Shown: piece by piece, positions 22,898-28,311 of the stretch
How the letters are laid out: the number at the start of each line of letters is the position of its first letter
How positions within the stretch are numbered: position 1 is the stretch's first letter
From: a virus
Length of the DNA: 28,311 bases
Virus record (IMG/VR): IMGVR_UViG_3300009618_000028
Span: 1-28,311 of that record
Reading direction: 5' to 3' (one strand)
Position numbers and translations under genes: made by a program
Notes under the pieces: generated by a model
What the model saw: the letters and a program-made list of their open reading frames with translations, nothing else
Told to the model about the DNA's origin: nothing
Databases searched by the model: none

Positions 22898-22950
22898 GAT
22901 CCCTGTTCCCTGAAACCTGACACCTGAATCGCGGCTAAAAGCCGCGATCC
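22898..22950. repeat. CCTGAAA-type island plus strong inverted repeat
   Basis: ATCCCTGTTCCCTGAAACCTGACACCTGA (22899-22927) is followed by ATCGCGGCT-AAA-AGCCGCGAT (22928-22948), a 9-bp perfect stem with a 3-base loop. The TAG of the 82-aa gene lies in the loop region. No T-tract follows. Confidence 0.75.
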
Positions 22951-23183
22951 CGCAGCCCCGGTTCCCTCAGCAGCCGCGCCCCCATCCGCGCAATCGGACC
23001 CATCTTCCAACCCTCCGGCTGCTCCACGTCCTCGGGCTTCTTCGCGCCCAGCCGCCCGCTGTAACCCCTCACGAAGCCCCGACCTCGCGGTACAGCATCG
23101 CCTGTCTCGCCCGGCGTATCCAGTTGCACCGCCTCCACCGCCCGCTCCTTCACCGGGCCGCCCTTCATCATGCGCTCGAACAT
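22935..23183 (-). CDS. Small basic protein, unknown role
   Basis: 82 aa, ATG with GGAGG upstream. It is Arg/Gly-rich, with a likely disordered N-terminal half and MGPIARMGARLLREPGLRDR at the C-terminus. The final codons and stop are part of the hairpin at 22928-22948. Role unknown. Confidence 0.55.
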   Translation of the reverse strand: MFERMMKGGPVKERAVEAVQLDTPGETGDAVPRGRGFVRGYSGRLGAKKPEDVEQPEGWKMGPIARMGARLLREPGLRDRGF

Positions 23184-23190
23184 AGTCCCT

Positions 23191-23255
23191 CCAAAAGCAG
23201 CTTTTAGCCGTTAGCTTATAGCTAATAGCTAAAGGCTAAGAGCTACGTGCTGTCT
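23191..23255. repeat. TAGC-type heptamer island, two arms
   Basis: CAAAAGCAGC at the left, then TTTTAGC, CGTTAGC, TTATAGC, TAATAGC, TAAAGGC units and CTGTCTC at 23250-23256. The last codons and TAG of the 131-aa gene lie in the right end. Confidence 0.85.
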
Positions 23256-23631
23256 CCTCCACCTTCTCCCCGTCCTCTTCCCGAATCCGCTTCACTTCCT
23301 TCTCGCCCACCGGGTGTACCCTGGCCCGCGCGTGCGTTTGGATCGCCTCCGGCGGCGGCGGCACATACGTCTCCCGCGCCACGTCCATCGCCCGGTAGGC
23401 CTCCGGGTGTACGCTCGTGCTCTTCTCCCCGTCCGCGTGGATCATCGTCACCCGGTGACGCCCTCCACCCTCGTTGTCGATGATCACCCGCCGCGGCAGC
23501 CCGTGATCCTTCACGCCCTGCTCGTGATTCCGGCCCGTGGGAGCCTTCGATTCCGTGTCCAGCCAGTCCTGGTACTTGCGGAACTGTCCCCCGTGCTGGA
23601 AAACCTTTCCGTCCGTGGCTTTGTAGCTCAT
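23236..23631 (-). CDS. Phage protein, unknown role
   Basis: 131 aa. The AGGAG ribosome site eight bases before the ATG belongs to the heptamer island at 23636. The N-terminus (KATDGKVFQHGGQFRKYQDWLDT) and the charged middle (RVIIDNEGGGRHRVTMIHAD) look folded; the C-terminal 40 residues are Glu/Lys/Arg-rich. The terminal ARSS and stop are coded by repeat sequence. No family recognised. Confidence 0.65.
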   Translation of the reverse strand: MSYKATDGKVFQHGGQFRKYQDWLDTESKAPTGRNHEQGVKDHGLPRRVIIDNEGGGRHRVTMIHADGEKSTSVHPEAYRAMDVARETYVPPPPEAIQTHARARVHPVGEKEVKRIREEDGEKVEETARSS

Positions 23632-23633
23632 CA

Positions 23634-23703
23634 GTACAGCTCCTAGCTTCTAGCCTTTAGCCTCCAGCTAGGAGCTAGAAGCTAGCAGCTAGAGGCTGTC
23701 TTA
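23634..23703. repeat. TAGC-type heptamer island, two arms
   Basis: Left arm CTCCTAGCTTCTAGCCTTTAGC..., right arm GGAGCTAGAAGCTAGCAGCTAG, ending in CTGTCTT at 23696-23702 that includes the TAA of the 105-aa gene. It supplies the Shine-Dalgarno sequence of the 131-aa gene. Confidence 0.9.
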
Positions 23704-24018
23704 CGTCTGCGGCGCCCCTTCGACGCGCGACCAGTCCACATCCCGCGCCCACGCTGGCATCTGCGGCGGCAGCGTTCGATTCCTCTTGAGGGTTTCATTC
23801 TCTGCCTTGAGCGTGGAGTTCTCCAGCCCCCAAGTCTCACGCAGCTTCAGTTCGCCGGCCAGCCGCTCGATCTCCCGCGCGTCCTGCGCCCGCGCATCCT
23901 CCTGCTTCCGGTGGTGCTTCTCCAGTTCGTCGAGCTTCGCGCCAAGGCTGAGATTCACCGCTCGCTGATGTTTCAGCTCATCCTTCAACAGTTCCCAGGC
24001 TTCCCTGTCAACCCACAT
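23701..24018 (-). CDS. Coiled-coil protein, unknown role
   Basis: 105 aa, with AGGGGAG upstream of the ATG. Residues 5-80 are strongly charged with heptad spacing of Leu (LLKDELKHQ..., LGAKLDELEKHH, EIERLAGELKL, ENSTLKAENETLKR), a clear coiled coil. The C-terminus is Trp/Pro-rich (MPAWARDVDWSRVEG). It probably forms oligomers. No known family was recognised. Confidence 0.65.
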   Translation of the reverse strand: MWVDREAWELLKDELKHQRAVNLSLGAKLDELEKHHRKQEDARAQDAREIERLAGELKLRETWGLENSTLKAENETLKRNRTLPPQMPAWARDVDWSRVEGAPQT

Positions 24019-24035
24019 GCCGCATCTCCCCTGCT

Positions 24036-24078
24036 AAGAGCAGCTTCTAGCCGCTAACTTCTAGCAGCCGCCGTTCCG
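24036..24078. repeat. Degenerate TAGC-type island
   Basis: AAGAGCAGC, then TTCTAGC, CGCTAAC, TTCTAGC and AGCC, between the 31-aa and 105-aa genes. Confidence 0.7.
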
Positions 24079-24174
24079 TTACGGTTTTTGTGCCAATTCC
24101 CGGAAAAATGCCATCAGTCCCTGCGAAAATTCACAGATTGCGTTGACCAACTTGATCTCATTGTTGATTTCCAC
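24079..24174 (-). CDS. 31-aa small protein
   Basis: GTG at 24174 is six bases after a perfect AGGAGG, overlapping the preceding gene by 17 bp. The product is a single helix-like peptide (IKLVNAICEFSQGLMAFF in the middle, RELAQKP at the end), amphipathic to hydrophobic. It could be a small membrane-associated or partner-binding peptide. The only evidence is the ribosome site and the plausible sequence. Confidence 0.5.
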   Translation of the reverse strand: MEINNEIKLVNAICEFSQGLMAFFRELAQKP

Positions 24175-24361
24175 GCCTTGCCTCCTTCTGTCGTTTTTTC
24201 CACTGCCGCGCGCTCACCGTCCGGTCGCGCTTCGGTTCATGCCGCCGCACCGTGCCGCTGCTCACTGCATAAGTCAGCGGATCGAGCAGGTGCATCACCT
24301 GCCGCACCACCCGTATCTTCCTTCGCCGCGCTCCCGGCACAAACCGCAAAGTCGGACCCAT
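24158..24361 (-). CDS. Small basic protein, unknown role
   Basis: 67 aa, ATG at 24361 with AGGAG eight bases upstream. It is very basic throughout (RRRKIRVVRQVMHLLDPLTY, then RRHEPKRDRTVSARQWKKRQKEARR), which suggests nucleic-acid or acidic-surface binding. It follows TerL after a heptamer island. No family recognised. Confidence 0.6.
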   Translation of the reverse strand: MGPTLRFVPGARRRKIRVVRQVMHLLDPLTYAVSSGTVRRHEPKRDRTVSARQWKKRQKEARRGNQQ

Positions 24362-24374
24362 TGTACGCTCCTGC

Positions 24375-24417
24375 TTTCTTGTTCCCTCGTTCCCTTGTTC
24401 CCTCGGTCCCTGTCTTT
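24375..24417. repeat. TTCCCTN heptamer island after terminase
   Basis: CTTGTTCCCTCGTTCCCTTGTTCCCTCGGTCCCTG leads to CTGTCTT at 24410-24416. The TGA of terL is four bases further. Confidence 0.88.
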
Positions 24418-24418
24418 C

Positions 24419-26050
24419 TCACAATTCCTTCATCCACACCGGCTTGTACTCCGGCACGATCACCCGCGTTGCCGCCTGCTGCCTTTGCCGCTGCGCCACC
24501 AGAAACCAGCGCTTGAACGGGTCCGGCTGCGCCGCTGCCATCTCGCGGGTCTTCTCTTCGTAGGTTTCCGGCCTGCCCGAAAGCATACCATACAGCCCGT
24601 GCCGGAACCCGTCCCAGCAGTCGTCCGCCTTCTGCGTGGTGTCGCTGTCCTCCCGCTTCACCACATCTTCCGGGTCCGCCTCGTCCCGCATCAGGCTCGG
24701 CAGCGCCCGGATCAGCTCCTCGCACTCGGCCAGAATCACAATCCCATGCCGGTTGAAAAGGTTGTAGGCCATCGACGCCGACGCCTTCCGGTCCCGCGTT
24801 CCCCGGCTCACCGCCGGCAGCCCCCGCTTCACCAAGAGCGCCGTGTACTCCTCGGCCGGCGAGTGCGCCTCCATCCGCAGCGCAAACTGCTCATGGCTGT
24901 ACCAGATGGCTTCTATCTTCTCCTTCGCGCCCTTTTTCACGGGATTGTTGTCCCGGTCGTACCCCTCCCATCGGTTCACGCTCAACCGCGCCAGCTCGTC
25001 CGCCCACCAGGCCTGGTCCTTTCCTTTTTCCACGCGCTCCCGATAGACCACGATTTTTTCCCGCCACTCGCCGCCCAGCTTCGGCCGCACCTTGGCCCAC
25101 GTAAACCAGAAACAGCTTCCGAAGTGCGCCCGCCCCGCGTCCTGCCCGCACCACTTCGCCTGCTTCGCGTCCCACCGGATCGCGCTGGGATCGGTCCTGA
25201 GATCCACCACGTGCACATCCGGGTCCCAGCAGTCGAAGTACTGCCCGCTCTGCGCGTCCATGTTGCCGTAGAGCAGCCGCTCCCGGTCCGCCGCGTTCAA
25301 CGTCGACATCAGCCTCTGGTAGAGCGCGGGATCGCGCTTGATCAGGTGGGGATTGTCCAGGAGCGTCGAGTGCACATAATCCCAGTCGGCCGGATCGTAC
25401 ACGCACACCGGTTTCCCGTCACGCTCCAGCCAGTAGCGCCCCCTGTCGTCCACCGTCGCGCCCTCGGGAGCCTCCCAGGGCCGCTTCTCCACAAACTGTG
25501 TCTTGTACCACGGCCAGTGCGGGCCCACCGGGTTGGTCGCCGCCAGCATGGCGGGCCGCGGCAGCGTGCCGTGCACGCTCAGCTTGCAGCCGGGATTCAG
25601 CCGGTTGCGGCTGCTCATCCAGGCGTAGGCCTCGCCGGCAATCTGCCCGCACTCGTTGAAGATGATCAGCGGAAACGCCGCCGACAGGTACTGGCTCAGG
25701 TCGCTCAGCGAGTTGTTGTCCATGTGGCCGAAGGTCAACGTGCTCTTGTTGTAAAAGGTGGCCACGTGGTCGCTTTTGTTGTATTTGAAGAGCTCGTTGG
25801 GGATGAACTCGTGCAGGTCCTTGATCTCCGAGTCCTTCATGTCGCCGTAGTTGCGCCGAATCCACAGCGCCGTCAGTCCATCCCAGTAGAGCAGGTAGCT
25901 CTGAATCGCCTCCATCATCATGTCCGAGCTTTTGCTCGATCCGGTGCCGCCCACGCGCAGCCGGTTCGGCGCCCTGCTCATGCGGATACGCTTGTTCTTG
26001 GGCGTCGGCTCCCAGTTCCGCAGATCGAATTGGCCGGAAAGGTCGGACAT
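24419..26050 (-). CDS. terL: Terminase large subunit
   Basis: 543 aa. It is the DNA-packaging motor ATPase and nuclease. Walker A is G34GTGSSKS41. A Walker-B-like FPLIIFNEC (126-134) carries the catalytic Glu at 133, with Asn where Asp is usual. The coupling motif ATNP is at 171-174. The nuclease part shows D304 (CGQDAGRAH, equivalent to the common 'DWG.AHP') and a C-terminal acidic motif D476/D477...D480 with GFRHGLYGM. Length is normal. It follows TerS and two small genes. The ribosome site is weak and lies in a heptamer island upstream. Confidence 0.93.
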   Translation of the reverse strand: MSDLSGQFDLRNWEPTPKNKRIRMSRAPNRLRVGGTGSSKSSDMMMEAIQSYLLYWDGLTALWIRRNYGDMKDSEIKDLHEFIPNELFKYNKSDHVATFYNKSTLTFGHMDNNSLSDLSQYLSAAFPLIIFNECGQIAGEAYAWMSSRNRLNPGCKLSVHGTLPRPAMLAATNPVGPHWPWYKTQFVEKRPWEAPEGATVDDRGRYWLERDGKPVCVYDPADWDYVHSTLLDNPHLIKRDPALYQRLMSTLNAADRERLLYGNMDAQSGQYFDCWDPDVHVVDLRTDPSAIRWDAKQAKWCGQDAGRAHFGSCFWFTWAKVRPKLGGEWREKIVVYRERVEKGKDQAWWADELARLSVNRWEGYDRDNNPVKKGAKEKIEAIWYSHEQFALRMEAHSPAEEYTALLVKRGLPAVSRGTRDRKASASMAYNLFNRHGIVILAECEELIRALPSLMRDEADPEDVVKREDSDTTQKADDCWDGFRHGLYGMLSGRPETYEEKTREMAAAQPDPFKRWFLVAQRQRQQAATRVIVPEYKPVWMKEL

Positions 26051-26087
26051 AAAAGCAGCTTCTAGCTCCTAGCTTCTAGCTTTTCGC
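26051..26087. repeat. TAGC-type heptamer island upstream of terL
   Basis: AAAAGCAGC, then TTCTAGC, TCCTAGC, TTCTAGC, TTTTCGC. The stop codon of the preceding gene lies in it. Confidence 0.82.
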
Positions 26088-26326
26088 TCTTCGTCTTCGT
26101 GCCCAGGGCAGCCCTTTTTATAATCGAAGCCTTCGCATGATTCGCCCATCGGGATAACTTCGTGCCCACGCACGAGTTCGTCCATAAGTTCAGCACGGAA
26201 TTCGGCAACGCTGGCGAATCGAGTCCCATCGGATTTCGTGATCGAGCGGAGATTACGCTTCGTCTCAGCGGGGGACCAGTGAAGCATTCCACGCACCGAC
26301 ACGCACATGTGAACCGTCCTCGACAT
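26069..26326 (-). CDS. Small protein, unknown role
   Basis: 85 aa from an ATG at 26326 (or 26329), coupled to the previous stop, with GGAG upstream. An N-terminal strand-like part (SRTVHMCVSVRGMLHW) precedes residues 60-80 with ESCEGFDYKKGCPGHE. The final KARS and TAG are repeat-derived. A competing reading frame is less protein-like. No family recognised. Confidence 0.6.
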   Translation of the reverse strand: MSRTVHMCVSVRGMLHWSPAETKRNLRSITKSDGTRFASVAEFRAELMDELVRGHEVIPMGESCEGFDYKKGCPGHEDEERKARS

Positions 26327-26526
26327 CATCTCTCCGTCGTCCCCCAACCTTTAGCTCTCGCCGGCTCCGGCGGCGCCTTAAGTTGTTCCACCAGCGCCTC
26401 CGCGTCGGAATAGATTTTGTACAGCCGTTGAGCCTCTTGCTCGGCAGTCAAGTATGCGCGCCGGGCGGCGGCGGCGCTCCATTCGGCTCTCGAAATCTGC
26501 TCCGGCGTCCCCGCTTTGTTCGCCAT
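26326..26526 (-). CDS. Small coiled-coil protein
   Basis: 66 aa, ATG at 26526 overlapping the TerS stop by one base (TGATG), with GGAGG before it. It is Ala/Glu-rich and helical (ISRAEWSAAAARRAYLTAEQEAQRLYKI ...). It is probably a short coiled coil. Encoded between the two terminase subunits. Function unknown. Confidence 0.6.
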   Translation of the reverse strand: MANKAGTPEQISRAEWSAAAARRAYLTAEQEAQRLYKIYSDAEALVEQLKAPPEPARAKGWGTTER

Positions 26527-27116
26527 CACCCCTCCGTCGTCGGCCGGGCCGTCCCCGGCAAAATCGTGCTCGCCTCAATCAGCCCCTGGATCGTCGGCTG
26601 CGTCAACTCCGGCAGATCCTGCGGGTTGGGCGGCAAAATCACCCGCTCCACCTTGTGCTCGATCTCCAGCTTGTCCCCATAGATCATTGGCAAAATCTTG
26701 CTCACATACCATTGCAAGTGCTGCACCTTCACCTGCGCCGCGTAGGCCTCATTCCGGTCCTTGGCCGCCAGCAGCTCCGCCTGGATCAGCTCCAGCAGCC
26801 CCTGCGCGTGCTCCTGCCGCGCAATCACGCACTCCCGCGCAAAGCCCGTGTCCTCCATCATCCACCGGGCGATCATGCGCCGCCCCGGCAAATCGAGATT
26901 CTCACCCAGGATGCGGTCCAGCGTCTTGTGCACCAGCCCGTCCACGATGCGCCGCTTCATCTGCGCCATTTGCAGCGCGTCAAGAGGTTTTCCGGGTTGC
27001 CGCGCCACATGCGGAATCCGCGGCTCCTTTGGCCCCTTGAAGTGCCGTCCCCGCGGCCGTCCCCGCCGCTTCGGCGCCGGCGGAACCTCCTCCGGACTAA
27101 AAAGCTCGTCGGTCAT
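26526..27116 (-). CDS. terS: Terminase small subunit
   Basis: 196 aa. It recognises the packaging site and hands DNA to TerL. Residues 18-45 are a basic tail. The helical core (residues ~60-145) reads as in Sf6-type small subunits: ARWMMEDTGFARECVIARQEHAQGL, then VKVQHLQWYVSKILPMIYGDK, which matches the usual '...W...K..P..YGDK'. Its ATG overlaps the stop of the chimeric upstream gene as ATGA, with GGAG at good distance. Confidence 0.88.
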   Translation of the reverse strand: MTDELFSPEEVPPAPKRRGRPRGRHFKGPKEPRIPHVARQPGKPLDALQMAQMKRRIVDGLVHKTLDRILGENLDLPGRRMIARWMMEDTGFARECVIARQEHAQGLLELIQAELLAAKDRNEAYAAQVKVQHLQWYVSKILPMIYGDKLEIEHKVERVILPPNPQDLPELTQPTIQGLIEASTILPGTARPTTEG

Positions 27117-27352
27117 GCGCTCAGCTCCGCCTCGCAGGGATCAGGGGTCAGGGAACAGGGATCAGAAAACGCAAAAACCTCCTGCTGCAGCCGCCGCTTG
27201 CCGATTTCGATGTACTCGGCGTTCAGTTCGATGGCGATGCCCCGGCAGTTCAGCTTCTGCGCCACCAGCATGGTCGTCATGGCGCCGAGGATGGCTTTCT
27301 CGGCATCCACATTGCAGGGAACGAGATCGTCAAGGGTTGGATTACGCTTCAT
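27113..27352 (-). pseudogene. Chimera: DnaB-like start joined to DNA-methylase C-terminus
   Basis: 79 aa from the ATG at 27352 (AAAGG six bases before; an in-frame GTG at 27370 is the alternative). Residues 10-24 (LVPCNVDAEKAILGAM) match the start of replicative helicase DnaB ('P.n.eAE.avLG'). Residues 24-61 (TTMLVAQKLNCRGIAIELNAEYIEIGKRRLQQ) match the C-terminal end of N4/N6 DNA methylases ('GSGTT..AA..LGR..IGIELN.EY..IA..RL'). Residues 63-73 (SDPCSLTPDPC) are repeat-coded. Neither parent has its catalytic parts, so it is probably a remnant, though still open and coupled to terS. Confidence 0.65.
27130..27168. repeat. CAGGGATC/CAGGGGT heptamer array inside a coding region
   Basis: GCAGGGATCAGGGGTCAGGGAACAGGGATCAGAAAAC: four units of the CAGGG(N)N type lie in frame near the end of the chimeric gene. 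Confidence 0.82.
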
Positions 27353-27803
27353 GTTTGCCTTTGCCGACACGCTTAGCCCGGAAGAGCTTGACTATCTGCT
27401 GAGTGGTCATACTCCCCTCGAAAACTACCACCATCGACGGAAATGGAGCATTGTGCTTCGCTCCCTTAAAGACCAAACGGCCTTTGATGAATCGGATCTC
27501 TTTGGCGCACGGAAGCACAAGTTCATGGAACCAGCGAGTATCAGTTTTCGCGGGGAGGAGAAAAACGGCAACATCAGCTTCGCGTGCACGCTCAAGGAAT
27601 GGCCGAATACCTCGACCATATGGAGGATTGCAGAACACTCTCCGCCCCCTCCAATTCACGAAAAGTGGCGCTGTTCCGTCTATGTTGCCTCCGAGTGGAC
27701 ATGGATCAAGGTCGAAGTGGAATTCGGCATCAAGAGCCGCGTAGACGCGCTCGGGCGTCCCCCATTCAACACAAGTGCTCAGGTGATATGGCTTCACGCC
27801 CAT
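27342..27803 (-). CDS. Phage DNA N6-adenine methyltransferase (Dam-like, PF05869-type)
   Basis: 153 aa, ATG at 27803 immediately after TAA of the methylase fragment, with AGGAG upstream. Residues 14-36 (WGTPERVYAALDAEFHFDLDPC) and N59-PPYGR fit this family. NPPY is the catalytic motif that holds the target adenine. Then FLLPAKTDTRWFHE and IRFIKGRLVFKG continue the fold. It would methylate adenine in phage DNA, perhaps against host restriction. Length is typical of the short phage form. It is inserted between the N- and C-terminal remains of another methylase. Confidence 0.85.
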   Translation of the reverse strand: MGVKPYHLSTCVEWGTPERVYAALDAEFHFDLDPCPLGGNIDGTAPLFVNWRGRRVFCNPPYGRGIRPFLERAREADVAVFLLPAKTDTRWFHELVLPCAKEIRFIKGRLVFKGAKHNAPFPSMVVVFEGSMTTQQIVKLFRAKRVGKGKHEA

Positions 27804-27923
27804 TTACTCCTCATCGCCCCCCCCCCAAGAGAGAAAGCTGTTTTGGCCGTTGCGCCCGCGCAGCGTCTCCAGCGTGTCCCCGTGCCAGATCGTGATCCCC
27901 GCGTGCTCGTAGTACGGCCTCAC
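27804..27923 (-). pseudogene. Truncated N-terminus of a DNA methylase
   Basis: A 39-codon frame with a GTG overlapping the HTH gene stop as GTGA. Residues 1-22 (RPYYEHAGITIWHGDTLETL) closely resemble the first residues of N4/N6 DNA methylases ('M.PYY.......I..GD....L') that lead to the TDPPY motif. That motif never comes: the reading goes on as RGRNGQNSFLSWGGGDEE and stops. A ten-G run (27818-27827) codes SWGGG. The matching C-terminus lies at 27170-27283. Confidence 0.65.
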
Positions 27924-28186
27924 CGTATCCTCTCATTCCCATCCAGCAAATACACCGGCACCGGCACGCCCGCCGTGGTGAACGTGATCTCGTGCTTCTT
28001 CGCCAGCTCCAGCAGCGCCTGCGCCATGGCCGGCGAGGGCCGCGTGCGCCCGCTCAGCCAATGCGCCACTGCCCCCGGTGTCATGCCCAGCGTCTGCGCC
28101 AACTGTCCCGGCCGCAGGTCCAGCCACGCCATCAGCAGCCGCAGCGTCGTGGCGTCGTCGATCCGGTCTCCCATCGGCGCCTGCAT
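27920..28186 (-). CDS. Cro/C1-type helix-turn-helix regulator
   Basis: 88 aa from the ATG at 28186, which overlaps the upstream stop (TGATG) and has GGAGG seven bases before; an earlier ATG would lie in the upstream gene's frame-shifted DNA. Residues 13-66 form the five-helix HTH fold. The HTH core PGQLAQTLGMTPGAVAHWLSGR is at about 26-47. The remaining C-terminus (TTAGVPVPVYLLDG) is short. It could repress or activate phage promoters; binding sites were not identified. Confidence 0.8.
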   Translation of the reverse strand: MQAPMGDRIDDATTLRLLMAWLDLRPGQLAQTLGMTPGAVAHWLSGRTRPSPAMAQALLELAKKHEITFTTAGVPVPVYLLDGNERIR

Positions 28187-28311
28187 CAAGCCGCCCTCCA
28201 CTTCCTCGGCAATTTTACATCCAGCTCCAGCGCGCATACGCACCGGCATTCTCCGCCATCGCACGCCAGATGGTTCCCCGAGCGGCACGCCGCGCACAGC
28301 ACATTGTCCTC
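28186..28311 (-). CDS. Cys-rich protein, 3' part only
   Basis: The last 41 codons are visible, ending at the TGA that overlaps the HTH start. Six Cys in a short span (VLCAACRSGNHLACDGG, then ECRCVCALE) with a His suggest metal binding. The gene begins outside the window. The other frame here gives a longer nominal start for the HTH protein, which I rejected in favour of this one. Confidence 0.6.
   Translation of the reverse strand, partial: EDNVLCAACRSGNHLACDGGECRCVCALELDVKLPRKWRAA

Noticed and set aside
12984-23703. Tandem repeats as a possible CRISPR array
   Set aside because: Units are 7 bases with no unique spacers of 30 bases and no cas genes.
24143-26065. A 640-codon open frame on the plus strand
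   Set aside because: Antisense to terL, whose motifs are clear. Composition is that of a shadow frame.
28187-28297. A longer N-terminus for the HTH protein starting at 28297
   Set aside because: The upstream part translates better in the frame of a Cys-rich protein whose stop overlaps the ATG at 28186, which also has a good ribosome site.
1-28311. Attachment sites, integrase, lysis genes or an origin
   Set aside because: None could be supported. The window holds only part of the element, so their absence says little about whether it is a prophage.

Overview
The window is the late (morphogenesis) half of a tailed, short-tailed (podovirus-like, P22-type gene order) phage or prophage. All supportable genes lie on the minus strand, so transcription reads from base 28311 down to base 1. 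Both ends cut through genes. No integrase, lysis gene, tail tube, sheath or tape-measure gene is present. The DNA is GC-rich. The intergenic spaces are packed with 7-base tandem repeats of a kind I associate with Acidobacteriota-like soil bacteria. That host guess is inference only.

Region by region, in transcription order. (1) 28311-27113: tail of a Cys-rich protein, a small Cro/C1-type HTH protein, the first ~22 residues of a DNA methylase that then breaks off, a complete phage Dam-type adenine methylase, and a short chimera joining a DnaB-like start to a methylase C-terminus. This looks like the scarred remains of a replication/methylation module. (2) 27116-24419: terminase small subunit, two small proteins, terminase large subunit. 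(3) 24361-21642: ten or so small conserved-looking proteins of unknown role, one of them only 31 aa, with a parS-like site between two of them. (4) 21609-16801: a 1041-aa portal protein with a complete histidine-phosphatase domain inserted in it, a 77-aa protein, and a scaffold-like protein preceded by two tandem palindromes. (5) 16640-14819: two small proteins and a DUF5131 (Gp37/Gp68) protein that sits between two identical 50-bp repeats. (6) 14404-10572: major capsid protein with its own candidate promoter and structured leader, two proteins of unknown role, and a head-tail connector candidate. (7) 10511-3068: a 1176-aa tail hub/nozzle candidate, a GNAT-like protein and three ejection-protein candidates. 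(8) 2972-1: repeat-built virion protein, tail fibre, and two proteins with N-terminal signal peptides.

How it fits together: TerS/TerL package DNA through the portal into a scaffold-assembled HK97-fold capsid. Connector and nozzle proteins close the short tail, the ejection proteins leave with the DNA, and the fibre proteins recognise the host. Genes are tightly coupled by many ATGA, GTGA or TGATG overlaps.

The most unusual points are the phosphatase domain inside the portal, the repeat islands that share the boundary CTGTCTT, supply stop codons and Shine-Dalgarno sequences and have entered at least four reading frames, the direct-repeat-bounded DUF5131 cassette, and the broken methylase/DnaB chimera next to the terminase genes.
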